From the NCBI RefSeq assembly GCF_004522095.1, contig NZ_SPUI01000007.1:62001-126000 (forward strand): 64,000 nucleotides of DNA. The letters run 5' to 3'. The position numbers and the translations under genes are program-made. Below, piece by piece: positions 8,624 to 17,804 of this stretch (its first letter is position 1; every line of letters begins with the position of its first letter). The notes beneath the pieces are model-generated. The model saw nothing but the letters and a program-made list of their open reading frames with translations. It ran no database searches and was not told the origin of the DNA. Source of the stretch: Nocardioides sp. 503. Its GTDB lineage: Bacteria > Actinomycetota > Actinomycetes > Propionibacteriales > Nocardioidaceae.

Positions 8624-9090
8624 GTGGTCCTCGAGTCGTCGCGGAGTCCGGGCAGCTCGACGGTCAGCCAGTCCCGGTGGCCCGGGGGCGGCAGGGTGAC
8701 GGCGGCCAGGGCGAGGTCGTCGGCGTCGGCCACGCGGCGTACGGCGGCGTCGGCCTCCTCGTTGGCGGCCTCGACCTGGGCCACCCGGGTGCGGGCGTCG
8801 GCGACGAGCGAGGCCGCGGTGCGCTCCCGCTCGGCGATCGCGTCCTGCAGCGTGGTGACGTCCTGGGCGTGCCGGTCCAGCGAGTCGGCGGCGGTGTCGT
8901 GGGCGCCGGCGACCGCCCGCAGGTGGCCGGCCCGCTCCTGCACGCGCAGCCGCATGCTCTCGGCCGCCCGGCCGGTCCAGCCGAGGCTCTCGGTCTGCGC
9001 GACCAGCTGGTCGGCCAGCATCCGCACGTCGACGGCCTGCTCCCGCAGCTGGTCGGCGCGCCTGCGCAGCACGTCGGTGTCGCCGTACAT
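8620..9090 (-). CDS. WXG100-like protein, first gene of the accessory ESX operon
   Basis: A 156-residue, almost wholly helical protein. A 'GWTG' turn near residue 38 matches the W-x-G of WXG100 proteins. Helix one is 'DVLRRRADQLREQAVDVRMLADQL'; helix two is 'AAESMRLRVQERAGHLRAVA', followed by a further coiled coil. It is longer than typical EsxA/B (about 100 residues), with an extra helical and Pro-containing tail. ATG 9090 is chosen because GGAGG lies 8 nt upstream; the GTG at 9096 would be too close to it. It is the first gene of a three-gene overlapped operon and probably an ESX substrate. Confidence 0.65.
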   Translation of the reverse strand: MYGDTDVLRRRADQLREQAVDVRMLADQLVAQTESLGWTGRAAESMRLRVQERAGHLRAVAGAHDTAADSLDRHAQDVTTLQDAIAERERTAASLVADARTRVAQVEAANEEADAAVRRVADADDLALAAVTLPPPGHRDWLTVELPGLRDDSRTT

Positions 9091-9224
9091 CGTCACGCCC
9101 TCCGCCTGGCTCCGCCTGGTTGGTGCTCTGCCTGTTCGTGTCGTTCTGCGCTTTCCCTCGTTGAACTCTCCCGAAACGCTTCTGCGCGCCCGATCATGGT
9201 GTCGCCCGTCACGAAGGAGTCCCC

Positions 9225-10571
9225 ATGCTGCGCTCCGCACCCGCTCGCGCGCTGGTCCTCGCGCTGGTCCTCACGCTGGGCGCCGCCCTCGGGCCGCTGT
9301 CCGCGCCCGCCGAGGCCGCGGCGGCCGTCGCCGCCGAGCCGCGACCCGCGGCGGTGTCCAAGCACGTGCGGCGCGTCGTGTTCGTCGGCAACAACTGGGA
9401 GGGCACGGCGGACGTGCTCGACCCGAGGACCTTCCGCCGGGTCGCCCGGATCGACGTCGTGCCCGACTACGCCGCCCGCATGCAGGAGATCGCGACCAAC
9501 CCCTACCGGCTCGCCTACTTCCTGGCCATCCGCGAGCTCATCGGCGAGGGCAACGACCAGCTCGTCGACGACATGTACTCCTCACGCGACGGCCGCCTCG
9601 TCGTGGTCTCGCGCCCGTCCTTCGGTGACGTGGTCGCGATCAGCCTGCGCACGAAGAGGATCGTCTGGCGCTTCGCCGTCGCCGGGGTGCGCTCGGACCA
9701 CATGGCGATCTCACCGGACGGCCGGCGCGTCGTGGTGAGCGCGTCCACGGGCAACGTCGTGCACGTGCTGCGCGTGGCGGACGGCAAGGAGGTGGGCCGC
9801 TTCCCCTCGGGCGGCTCCCCCCACGAGAGCGTCTTCATCGACGGCGGCCGCCGCATCCTGCACGCCAGCATCGGCATGGTCTACAGCCCGCTCGACGACC
9901 CGGCGCTCGACGCCACGAAGGACGACCGGGTGCTGCAGGTCGTCGACGCCACGACGTTCAAGGTCGTGCGCCGCTACGACCTGCGCAAGGCGCTCGACGC
10001 GCGCGGCCTGGACCAGGTCAGCACGGCGGTCCGCCCGATGACGCTCTCGCCGAACGAGAGGAAGATCTACCTGCAGCTGTCCTTCTTCCACGGCTTCGTC
10101 CAGCTGGACCGCCGTACGGGCCGGATCACCCGCGTACGCCGCCTGCCCAACCTGGTCCCGAACACCCCGCGCGAGCAGTACCTGCTCGACTCCGCCCACC
10201 ACGGCATCGCCATGGACCCGACGGGCAAACGGCTGTGCGTGGCCGGCACGATGTCGGACTACGCGACGGTCGTGGACCCGCGCACGGGCCGGCACAGCCG
10301 TCTCATCAAGCGCGGCCTCAAGCCCTACTGGGTGACCCCGAGCTGGGACGGGCGCTACTGCTACATCTCCTGGTCCGGCTCCGACACGGTCTCCCGGATC
10401 AGCTACCGCACCGCCCGCGTCGTCAGCACCACCAAGGTCGGCGACCACCCCCAGCGCGTGCGCAACGGCGTCGTCCGCCGTGGCCTCCTCGCCCGCCTCG
10501 GCCACGCCACCTCGTCGGCCCCCACCCGCACCTCTCCCCTCTCCGCCTGGGAGCGCCCTGCGGGCGGATGA
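9225..10571 (+). CDS. Secreted YVTN-type beta-propeller protein
   Basis: Starts at ATG 9225 after GAAGGAG. A Sec signal peptide is evident ('LVLALVLTLGAALGPLSAPAEAAAA'). The remainder shows repeated beta-propeller blades of the YVTN/YncE kind: 'HMAISPDGRRVVVSASTGNVVHVLRVADG', 'PMTLSPNERKIYLQL', 'GIAMDPTGKRLCVAG' and 'VTPSWDGRYCYISWSGSDTVS'. Such proteins are extracellular binding platforms; the ligand is unknown. The last 30 residues are basic and Ser/Thr/Pro-rich, probably disordered. It converges on the aminotransferase gene across a perfect palindrome. Confidence 0.8.
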   Translation: MLRSAPARALVLALVLTLGAALGPLSAPAEAAAAVAAEPRPAAVSKHVRRVVFVGNNWEGTADVLDPRTFRRVARIDVVPDYAARMQEIATNPYRLAYFLAIRELIGEGNDQLVDDMYSSRDGRLVVVSRPSFGDVVAISLRTKRIVWRFAVAGVRSDHMAISPDGRRVVVSASTGNVVHVLRVADGKEVGRFPSGGSPHESVFIDGGRRILHASIGMVYSPLDDPALDATKDDRVLQVVDATTFKVVRRYDLRKALDARGLDQVSTAVRPMTLSPNERKIYLQLSFFHGFVQLDRRTGRITRVRRLPNLVPNTPREQYLLDSAHHGIAMDPTGKRLCVAGTMSDYATVVDPRTGRHSRLIKRGLKPYWVTPSWDGRYCYISWSGSDTVSRISYRTARVVSTTKVGDHPQRVRNGVVRRGLLARLGHATSSAPTRTSPLSAWERPAGG

Positions 10572-10580
10572 GCGCGCCGC

Positions 10581-10649
10581 CGGGATAGTCCCTCACGTCC
10601 GAGTGCTTTGAGAGACCTCCTACCCACGAATTTGTGAGGGACTATCCCG
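10581..10649. terminator. Bidirectional terminator and repeat element of the TAGTCCCT family
   Basis: A 16-bp arm at 10581-10596 (CGGGATAGTCCCTCAC) is the exact reverse complement of 10634-10649, with a 37-nt loop, placed between the ends of two convergent genes. The arm shares TAGTCCCT and the following ACGT with the palindrome at 18566-18628, so the two belong to one repeat family (see findings). Confidence 0.7.
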
Positions 10650-10659
10650 ACGAGGCGAG

Positions 10660-11847
10660 CTAGGTCCAGTCGCGGCGGAGGCGGTCGAGGGCCTGCTCGA
10701 TGTCGGTGCGGGGGCCGGCGAAGCTGAGCCGGACGTAGTGGTGACCCTCAGTCGTGTCGAAGTCGACGCCGGTGGCGAGCGCGACGCCGGTGCGGGCCAG
10801 GAGGTCGTGGGTGAAGGTCATCGAGTCCTGGGTGAGGTGGCCGACGTCGGCGTAGACGTAGAACGCGCCGTCGGCCGGCGCGAGCCGGGTGACGCCGAGG
10901 CCGGGGAGGGCGTCCAGGAGCAGCCGGCGGTTCTCCGCGTAGCGGCGCACGTGGCCGTCGAGCTCGGCGTACGTCGCGTCGTCGAAGGCCGCCAGGCAGG
11001 CGCGCTGGGCGATCACCGGCGGGCAGATCGTGAAGTTGCCGGTGAGGACGTCGACCGCGCGCCGCAGCCGCTCGGGCACCAGCATCCACCCGATCCGCCA
11101 GCCGGTCATCGAGAAGTACTTGGAGAAGCTCGAGAACACCACCGCCTCGCGGCTGGTCTCCCACGCCGAGCGCGCGAGCGTCTCGCCGCCGTCGAGGCCG
11201 GCGTACTCGATGCCGTGGTAGATCTCGTCGGAGATCAGCTGGACGGCGTTGTCGTCGCACCACCGCGCGATCGCCGCGAGCTCGGCGGGCAGGAGCATGG
11301 TCCCGGTCGGGTTGGCGGGGCTGGCGACCACGACCCCCTTGAGCGGCGTGCGCTCGTGGGCCTCGGCGAGCCGGGCCACCGTCGGCTGGAAGCGGGTCCC
11401 GGGACCGGTCGCGATCTCCACGACCTCGCAGCCCAGGGCGCTGAGGACGTTGCGGTAGCAGGGGTATCCCGGCCGCGCCATCGCCACGCGGTCGCCGACC
11501 TCGAACGCCGCCAGGAACGCCAGCAGGAAGCCACCGCTCGAGCCCGTGGTCACCACGACGTCGTCGGCGGTGACCTCGATGCCGTGCGTGCGGCGGTGGT
11601 GACCCGCGATCGCCTCGCGCAGCTCGAGGATCCCGGTCGCCGGCGTGTAGCCGAGCGGGTCGCCGCTGCCCAGCAGCCGCACCGCCTCGTCGCGCACCGG
11701 CGCCGGCGCCCCGCTGCTCGGCTGCCCGGCGAGGAGGTTGAGCACGTCGCCGTGCGTGCGCTGGCGCCGCGCGGAGGCCTCCAGCAGGTCCATCACGTGG
11801 AACGGCGGCACGTTGGCGCGCTGCGCCACCAGGAGGCGGTCGGTCAC
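10660..11847 (-). CDS. PLP-dependent class I/II aminotransferase
   Basis: A 395-residue aspartate-aminotransferase-fold enzyme. The PLP-lysine motif is 'SSFSKYFSMTGWRIGW', the Asn of 'SPANPTGTML' and the Asp-Tyr of 'ISDEIYHGI' are in place, and the phosphate-binding 'TTGSSGGFLLAF' is present. The C-terminal Arg that binds the substrate carboxylate is seen in 'YVRLSFAG'. The family covers aspartate, alanine and aromatic aminotransferases; the substrate cannot be told from sequence. The GTG start (11847) is set by a TAGCCT box 7 nt upstream, giving a leaderless transcript; no ribosome site is needed there. Confidence 0.88.
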   Translation of the reverse strand: MTDRLLVAQRANVPPFHVMDLLEASARRQRTHGDVLNLLAGQPSSGAPAPVRDEAVRLLGSGDPLGYTPATGILELREAIAGHHRRTHGIEVTADDVVVTTGSSGGFLLAFLAAFEVGDRVAMARPGYPCYRNVLSALGCEVVEIATGPGTRFQPTVARLAEAHERTPLKGVVVASPANPTGTMLLPAELAAIARWCDDNAVQLISDEIYHGIEYAGLDGGETLARSAWETSREAVVFSSFSKYFSMTGWRIGWMLVPERLRRAVDVLTGNFTICPPVIAQRACLAAFDDATYAELDGHVRRYAENRRLLLDALPGLGVTRLAPADGAFYVYADVGHLTQDSMTFTHDLLARTGVALATGVDFDTTEGHHYVRLSFAGPRTDIEQALDRLRRDWT

Positions 11848-11854
11848 GGAGGTG

Positions 11855-11860
11855 AGGCTA
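11855..11860 (-). promoter_or_regulatory. -10 box of a probable leaderless promoter for the aminotransferase
   Basis: On the minus strand TAGCCT is followed by 7 nt and the GTG start, the TANNNT spacing typical of actinobacterial leaderless transcripts. Confidence 0.6.
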
Positions 11861-11869
11861 ACCCCCCGT

Positions 11870-11907
11870 GGGTTGAGGAAGGCGCGCTGGCGCCTGTCTC
11901 GAAACCC
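11870..11907 (-). repeat. Copy 1 of a hairpin repeat (GGGTTTCGAGAC ... CCTCAACCC), minus orientation
   Basis: Read on the minus strand it has the outer motifs GGGTTTCGAGAC and CCTCAACCC around a hairpin AGGCGC-loop-GCGCCT. The outer motifs match copies 2 and 3, but the inner stem differs in sequence while staying self-complementary. It lies between two minus-strand genes. Confidence 0.65.
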
Positions 11908-11941
11908 CCGGAGGTGTCCCCGACGCCGCGTTCGTCTCACC

Positions 11942-11977
11942 GGGTTTCGAGACGGTTGCTGCGCAACCTCCTCAACC
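11942..11977 (+). repeat. Copy 2 of the GGGTTTCGAGAC hairpin repeat
   Basis: GGGTTTCGAGAC, then the hairpin GGTTGC-TGC-GCAACC, then TCCTCAACC. It is identical to copy 3 at 15087 over its whole length and lies in opposite orientation to copy 1, 34 bp away, so copies 1 and 2 form a large inverted pair. Its right end overlaps the stop codon (11972-11974) of the flavin dehydrogenase gene. Confidence 0.75.
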
Positions 11978-13447
11978 GCCGGAGGCGGCGCGACGGGCGG
12001 CGGCCACACCAGCCCGTCGACCGAAGAACGACCCCTCGCCGAGCTGGGTGCCGGAGCAGTAGCCCTTGCCGTCCTGGGCGAGGTTGGAGGCGCAGGCGCC
12101 GGCGGCGTACAGGCCCGGGACGACCGAGCCGTCGGGGCGCTGGGCCTCCCCGTCGACGGTGACCCGGATGCCGCCGAGGGTGAAGCCGGCGTAGAGGGCG
12201 TGGCCCAGGCGCACGTCGAAGACCGCCCACGGGCCGACCGACTGCGGCGCCAGCCAGTCGGGCGCCTTGTGGAAGTCGGGGTCCTCGCCGCGCGCGGCGT
12301 GCTCGTTGTAGCGGTCGAGCGTCTCCTGCAGCGTCGTCTCCGCGACACCGAGGGAGGTGGCCATCTCCGCGACCGTCTCGAACCCGTCGAGGAGCGGGAC
12401 GAGCGGCATCTTGGGGTACTCCACGTGCTCGCTGTCGACGATGAGGTACGCCGCCGAGCCGGTCTGCTCCATCACGAACTGCGACGTGCGCGAGTGGTAG
12501 CTGTCCTCGGCCACGAAGCGCCGACCCTCCTGGTTGACCAGCAGGCCCTTCACGAGCACCGACGGCGGGTAGAGCGGCGCGGTGATGAACGGCTCGTCCA
12601 TGTGCTTGAGCTCGGCGCCGACCGACTGGCCCAGCCGGATGCCGAGCCCGTCGTCGTAGGTCGAGCCGAGCGTGAAGAGCTTGGACCCGAGGGCCGGGGT
12701 GTGCTCTGCGACCATGTCGGGGTTCATCACGAAGCCGCCCGCGGCGATGACGACCGCGGCGGCTGCGACGAAGCCGGTCTCGTCGAAGGAGCGCCAGGCG
12801 ACCCCGGCGACCGCGCCGGCGTCGTCGACCACCAGGTTGGTCGCGCCGGTCTCGTAGCGCACGGTGACGCCCGCCTCCGCGACCCGGTCGCGAAGCAGGT
12901 CCATGACGATCCGGGTGCCCTCGGTGTCGCCGGGCACCGGGACCTTGTGGCCACGTGGAGCCGGGCGCGCCTGCTCGCGGAATGGCCAGACCTTCTCGTT
13001 GCCGGTGAACATCAGCCCCTGCGTCCCGGGCTGGATCACCGCCTTCTCGGGGTAGAAGCTGCGCTCGAACTCGAAGCCCAGCGCCTCCAGCCAGTCGAAG
13101 TGCTCGACCGAGCCGTCGCAGTAGGCCCGGATCTTGTCCGGCTCGGGGTCCTTCGACACGGCGAGCAGGTAGTCGTACATCGCCTCGACCGAGTCCTCCT
13201 GGCCGGTCGCCTGCTGCACCGCGGTGCCCCCGCCGAGGTAGAAGTGGCCGCCGGACATCGACGACGTGCCGCCGTGCACGGCCGCCCGCTCGAGCAGCAG
13301 CACGGAGGCACCGGCGCGGGCCGCCTCCAGCGCCGCGCAGCCACCGGCGATCCCGAAGCCGACCACCACGACGTCGTACGACGCGACGTCGGCGGGCAGG
13401 TCGCCCGCAGGCAGGACGTCGGGGACGGCGGTGCCCTTGGTGCTCAT
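11972..13447 (-). CDS. FAD-dependent dehydrogenase of the 3-ketosteroid-Delta1-dehydrogenase/fumarate-reductase family
   Basis: A 491-residue flavoprotein with an N-terminal Rossmann motif 'VVVGFGIAGG' (30-35 hold GxGxxG) and the Glu of 'VLLLERA' that binds ribose. The family signature 'GGTSSMSGGHFYLGGG' and a C-terminal FAD-binding strand 'GLYAAGACASN' with 'GTQLGEGSFFG' are present. This is the flavocytochrome-c/KstD-like group (FAD_binding_2), which desaturates ketosteroids or reduces enoates; the exact substrate is not determined. The start ATG (13447) lies 6 nt behind TACCTT, overlapped by a KstR-type palindrome, supporting a link to steroid or lipid catabolism. Its stop codon sits in repeat copy 2. 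Confidence 0.85.
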   Translation of the reverse strand: MSTKGTAVPDVLPAGDLPADVASYDVVVVGFGIAGGCAALEAARAGASVLLLERAAVHGGTSSMSGGHFYLGGGTAVQQATGQEDSVEAMYDYLLAVSKDPEPDKIRAYCDGSVEHFDWLEALGFEFERSFYPEKAVIQPGTQGLMFTGNEKVWPFREQARPAPRGHKVPVPGDTEGTRIVMDLLRDRVAEAGVTVRYETGATNLVVDDAGAVAGVAWRSFDETGFVAAAAVVIAAGGFVMNPDMVAEHTPALGSKLFTLGSTYDDGLGIRLGQSVGAELKHMDEPFITAPLYPPSVLVKGLLVNQEGRRFVAEDSYHSRTSQFVMEQTGSAAYLIVDSEHVEYPKMPLVPLLDGFETVAEMATSLGVAETTLQETLDRYNEHAARGEDPDFHKAPDWLAPQSVGPWAVFDVRLGHALYAGFTLGGIRVTVDGEAQRPDGSVVPGLYAAGACASNLAQDGKGYCSGTQLGEGSFFGRRAGVAAARRAASGG

Positions 13448-13453
13448 GGAGCA

Positions 13454-13471
13454 AAGGTAGAACATGTTCCA
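13454..13471 (-). promoter_or_regulatory. Leaderless promoter overlapped by a KstR-type operator
   Basis: TACCTT (minus strand, 13459-13454) ends 6 nt before the ATG. The palindrome at 13458-13471 reads TAGAACATGTTCCA, a full match to the KstR consensus TnnAACnnGTTnnA. A TetR-type repressor bound there would cover the -10 region and block transcription. Only one site is seen in the window. Confidence 0.55.
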
Positions 13472-13559
13472 GTTTCACGCGACGGCGACCGGTCCGGGCG
13501 AGGGGCGCCGCACCGATAGACTGCGTCTCCGCCGCCCCGCCAAAGCAGGACGAGGTGAC

Positions 13560-15068
13560 ATGAGCTTCGACGTCCACCAGCTCGACACGTTCCTGCTGCT
13601 GGGCTCGGGCGTCACGTTGCTGGCCGTCCTCGCGGTGCGGCTCTCCTCGCGCGCCGGCCTGCCCAGCCTGCTGATCTACCTGCTCATGGGCGTCCTGCTG
13701 GGCGAGCAGGGCCTCGGCATCGATTTCGAGGACGCCGAGCTCGCCCACGCACTCGGCTTCGCCGCGCTGGTCCTGATCCTGGCCGAGGGCGGGCTCACGA
13801 CCAGCTGGCGCGAGATCAAGCCGTCGATGCGCATCGGCGTCTCCCTGGCCTCGATCGGGGTCGCGGTGTCGGTCGGCGTCGTCGCCCTCGGCTCGCACTA
13901 CCTGCTCGGGCTGTCCTGGGAGACCGCGGTGCTGCTCGGCGCGGTGACGTCCGCGACCGACGCCGCCGCAGTGTTCTCGGTGCTGCGCACGGTGCCGCTG
14001 CCACGGCGGCTGACCGGCTCGCTGGAGGCGGAGTCCGGGCTGAACGACGCTCCCACCGTCGTCCTGGTGGTGCTGGTGTCGACGGGCGCGGCCGCCGACG
14101 AGGGCATCTGGCGGATGCTCCTGGAGATCCTCTTCGAGCTGTCCGGCGGCGTGCTGCTGGGGCTCGCCGTGGGCTTCGGCGGCGCCTGGGTCATGCGGCG
14201 CGCGGCGCTGCCCTCGTCGGGTCTCTACCCGATCGCGGTCATCTGCCTCACGATGCTCGCCTACGCCGGTGGCGCCGCCGTGCACGTCTCCGGATTCGCC
14301 GCGGTCTACGTCGCCGCGCTGGTGCTCGGCAACTCCGAGCTCCCGCACCGCGGGGTGACGCGCTCGTTCTCGGAGGGGATCGCCTGGGTGGCCCAGATCG
14401 GGCTGTTCGTCATGCTGGGGCTGCTGCTGTCACCCGGCCGCATCTCGCTGGAGACGGTGGGCCTGGCCGTGGCCGCCGGCCTGATCCTCACCTTCGTCGC
14501 CCGCCCGCTCTCGGTGCTCGCGAGTGCGGTGGTGCAACCGATGCCGTGGCGGGACCTGGGCTTCCTGTCCTGGGCGGGCCTGCGCGGCGCGGTGCCCATC
14601 GTCTTCACCACGATCCCGCTGTCGGAGGGCGTCGCCGACGCCGAGCAGCTCTTCGACATCGTCTTCGTGATGGTCGTGATCTACACCCTGCTCACCGGAC
14701 CGACCCTGCCGCTGGTGGCGCGGGTGCTCCGCGTGGCCCGGCGGTCGGAGCCCCGCGACCTCGAGCTCGAGGCGGCACCGCTCGACCGGGTCGCGGCCGA
14801 CCTGCTGCAGATCACGATCAGCCCGGCGTCGCTCATGCACGGCGTCGAGGTGGGCGAGCTGCGACTGCCGCCCGGGGCCTCGGTGTCACTCATCATCCGC
14901 GAGGGCGAGGCCAAGGTCCCCGAGCGCCGCTCGGTCCTGCGCCACGGCGACGAGGTGCTCGTCGTGACCCCGCGCAAGCTGCGCGAGCGCACCGAGGAGC
15001 GCCTGCGCCAGGTCAGCCGGGGCGGCCGCCTGGCCCAGTGGCTCGACGAGCCGGACGTCCGGGACTAG
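13560..15068 (+). CDS. CPA1-type K+(Na+)/H+ antiporter with C-terminal RCK_C (TrkA-C) domain
   Basis: A 502-residue NhaP2/CvrA-type antiporter. About 12-13 membrane helices span residues 10-395; 'TSATDAAAVFSVLR' and 'LEAESGLNDAPTVVLV' are the conserved ion-binding motifs of CPA1 exchangers (Asp in 'SGLNDAP'). The hydrophilic tail has a TrkA-C-like domain ('LHGVEVGELRLPPGASVSLIIR' region through 'HGDEVLVVTPRK') that would sense nucleotide or ions. The ATG is set by GAGGTGAC just upstream; a TAGACT box at 13517-13522 could be its -10. Confidence 0.88.
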   Translation: MSFDVHQLDTFLLLGSGVTLLAVLAVRLSSRAGLPSLLIYLLMGVLLGEQGLGIDFEDAELAHALGFAALVLILAEGGLTTSWREIKPSMRIGVSLASIGVAVSVGVVALGSHYLLGLSWETAVLLGAVTSATDAAAVFSVLRTVPLPRRLTGSLEAESGLNDAPTVVLVVLVSTGAAADEGIWRMLLEILFELSGGVLLGLAVGFGGAWVMRRAALPSSGLYPIAVICLTMLAYAGGAAVHVSGFAAVYVAALVLGNSELPHRGVTRSFSEGIAWVAQIGLFVMLGLLLSPGRISLETVGLAVAAGLILTFVARPLSVLASAVVQPMPWRDLGFLSWAGLRGAVPIVFTTIPLSEGVADAEQLFDIVFVMVVIYTLLTGPTLPLVARVLRVARRSEPRDLELEAAPLDRVAADLLQITISPASLMHGVEVGELRLPPGASVSLIIREGEAKVPERRSVLRHGDEVLVVTPRKLRERTEERLRQVSRGGRLAQWLDEPDVRD

Positions 15069-15086
15069 GTCGTCGGCCGGGTCACC

Positions 15087-15123
15087 GGGTTTCGAGACGG
15101 TTGCTGCGCAACCTCCTCAACCC
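15087..15123 (+). repeat. Copy 3 of the GGGTTTCGAGAC hairpin repeat
   Basis: Same sequence as copy 2 over 36 bases: GGGTTTCGAGAC, hairpin GGTTGC-TGC-GCAACC, TCCTCAACC. It lies between the convergent antiporter and LytR_C genes, 19 nt after the antiporter stop, where it may serve as terminator. Confidence 0.75.
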
Positions 15124-15138
15124 CCGGGACGGACGAAG

Positions 15139-15684
15139 CTACTCGACCACGCCTGTGTCGGCGTCGGCCTCGGCGGGCGGGCTGCAGATCTCGCTGTCCT
15201 GGTCGGACTGGACGGCCTTGCGGCCCTGGGCGAGCTCGACGAAGTCGTCGCCGACGATGACGTTGACCCCGGGCAGGCCGCTCTCGGTGCGGACGACCTT
15301 GGCGCGCTTGCCGAGGTAGCTCTTGACCAGGCGCACGGCCGGGTTGTCGGGGTCGTCGGTCCAGATCTCGGCGAAGGGGACGTCGGTGCCGTCGGGGGCG
15401 TTGCTGATGCCGCCCTGCCCGAAGCCGCCCTCGGTGAAGAGCTGCATGGTGCGCCCGGCCAGGCCCTCGCGGGTGCCGGCGTTCGCGACGCTCACCGTGA
15501 CCTGGTCGGGGTAGACCTTGGTCTCGGCGGGGATGTCGGTGGGCCGGCAGACCGGCACCTCCTCGGAGGTGGTGAACGGCTCGGTGACCGCCCCCCAGCC
15601 CCAGGCGACGCCCAGCAGCAGCAGGAGCGCGAGCACCCCGAGGGTGATCGCGGTGCGGAAGCGCGCGAGCGCGAAGGCGGGCAT
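15139..15684 (-). CDS. LytR_C-domain membrane-anchored protein
   Basis: A 181-residue protein with one N-terminal membrane helix ('AITLGVLALLLLLGVAWGWG') and an extracytoplasmic LytR_C domain: 'VTVSVANAGTREGLAGRTMQLFTEGGF' and 'IIVGDDF'-like 'VIVGDDFVELAQ'. LytR_C domains are found alone or at the ends of LytR-CpsA-Psr ligases and probably bind cell-wall precursors. The start follows the upstream stop after 1 nt, so it is co-transcribed and coupled to the 98-residue protein. Confidence 0.82.
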   Translation of the reverse strand: MPAFALARFRTAITLGVLALLLLLGVAWGWGAVTEPFTTSEEVPVCRPTDIPAETKVYPDQVTVSVANAGTREGLAGRTMQLFTEGGFGQGGISNAPDGTDVPFAEIWTDDPDNPAVRLVKSYLGKRAKVVRTESGLPGVNVIVGDDFVELAQGRKAVQSDQDSEICSPPAEADADTGVVE

Positions 15685-15685
15685 C

Positions 15686-15982
15686 TCAGCCTTCCAGACG
15701 GTGGACGCGGGCGTGCAGGACGTTGCGCTGCTGGAGGGCCGCGCGCAGGGCGCGGTGCAGCCCGTCCTCCAGGTAGTACTCCTCGTGCCACTCCACGACG
15801 TGCGCGAACAGGTCGCCGTAGAACGTGGAGTCCTCGTCGAGCAGCGTGGCGAGCTGGAGGGTGTCCTTCGTGGTGACCAGCTCGTCGAGGCGCACCTGGC
15901 GCGGTGGCACGGCCGCCCACGCGCGGGTCGAGAGGCCGTGCTCGGGGTACGGCCTCCCGTCGCCCACGCGTTTGAAGATCAC
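15686..15982 (-). CDS. Conserved small protein with ParB-like 'DGLHR' motif (98 aa)
   Basis: A compact actinobacterial protein starting 'MIFKRVGDGRPYPEHG'. From memory, homologues are sometimes labelled VapB antitoxin, but no toxin gene is adjacent and no DNA-binding ribbon is evident. The C-terminal 'YYLEDGLHRALRAALQQ' resembles the DGxHR motif of ParB/sulfiredoxin-type folds. Function is unknown. The GTG start is fixed by TATAGT 6 nt upstream (leaderless), and the gene is divergent from the HerA-like ATPase. Confidence 0.7.
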   Translation of the reverse strand: MIFKRVGDGRPYPEHGLSTRAWAAVPPRQVRLDELVTTKDTLQLATLLDEDSTFYGDLFAHVVEWHEEYYLEDGLHRALRAALQQRNVLHARVHRLEG

Positions 15983-15988
15983 GCCGCG

Positions 15989-16020
15989 ACTATAAACGGC
16001 GCCGAGCCACGCCCTAGATT
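15989..16020. promoter_or_regulatory. Back-to-back leaderless promoters
   Basis: On the minus strand TATAGT (15994-15989) is 6 nt from the GTG at 15982. On the plus strand TAGATT (16015-16020) is 6 nt from the ATG at 16027. The two -10 boxes lie only 20 bp apart, so each -35 region overlaps the other promoter. Confidence 0.6.
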
Positions 16021-16026
16021 GGCGGC

Positions 16027-17673
<1,647 letters not shown>

Positions 17674-17694
17674 CCCCGGAGATCAAGCCGGGAC

Positions 17695-17804
17695 GGGAGT
17701 ACGAGCGCCAGCGAGCACTCCCAAGGGAGCGACGAAGTCGCTCCCCCTTCACCGGAAGTACGAGCGCTAGCGAGTACTTCCAATGAAGCGACGAAGTCGC
17801 TTCA
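17695..17804. repeat. Cluster of four palindromes of two alternating types
   Basis: Type A palindromes lie at 17695-17722 and 17754-17781 (core CGAGCG..AGCGAG). Type B lie at 17725-17745 and 17784-17804 (core GCGACGAAGTCGC). The flanking arms differ between copies (GGGAG/CTCCC, GGAAG/CTTCC, TGAAG/CTTCA) but always pair. The order A-B-A-B with AA between each pair fills the gap between convergent genes. The last arm contributes the stop codon of the small minus-strand gene. Confidence 0.85.

Noticed and set aside
12000..13600. Sterol catabolic cluster
   Set aside because: Only one KstD-like gene and one KstR-type site; no kshA, hsa or fadE genes nearby.
15686..15982. VapB antitoxin call
   Set aside because: No VapC or other toxin adjacent and no ribbon-helix-helix or AbrB motif seen.
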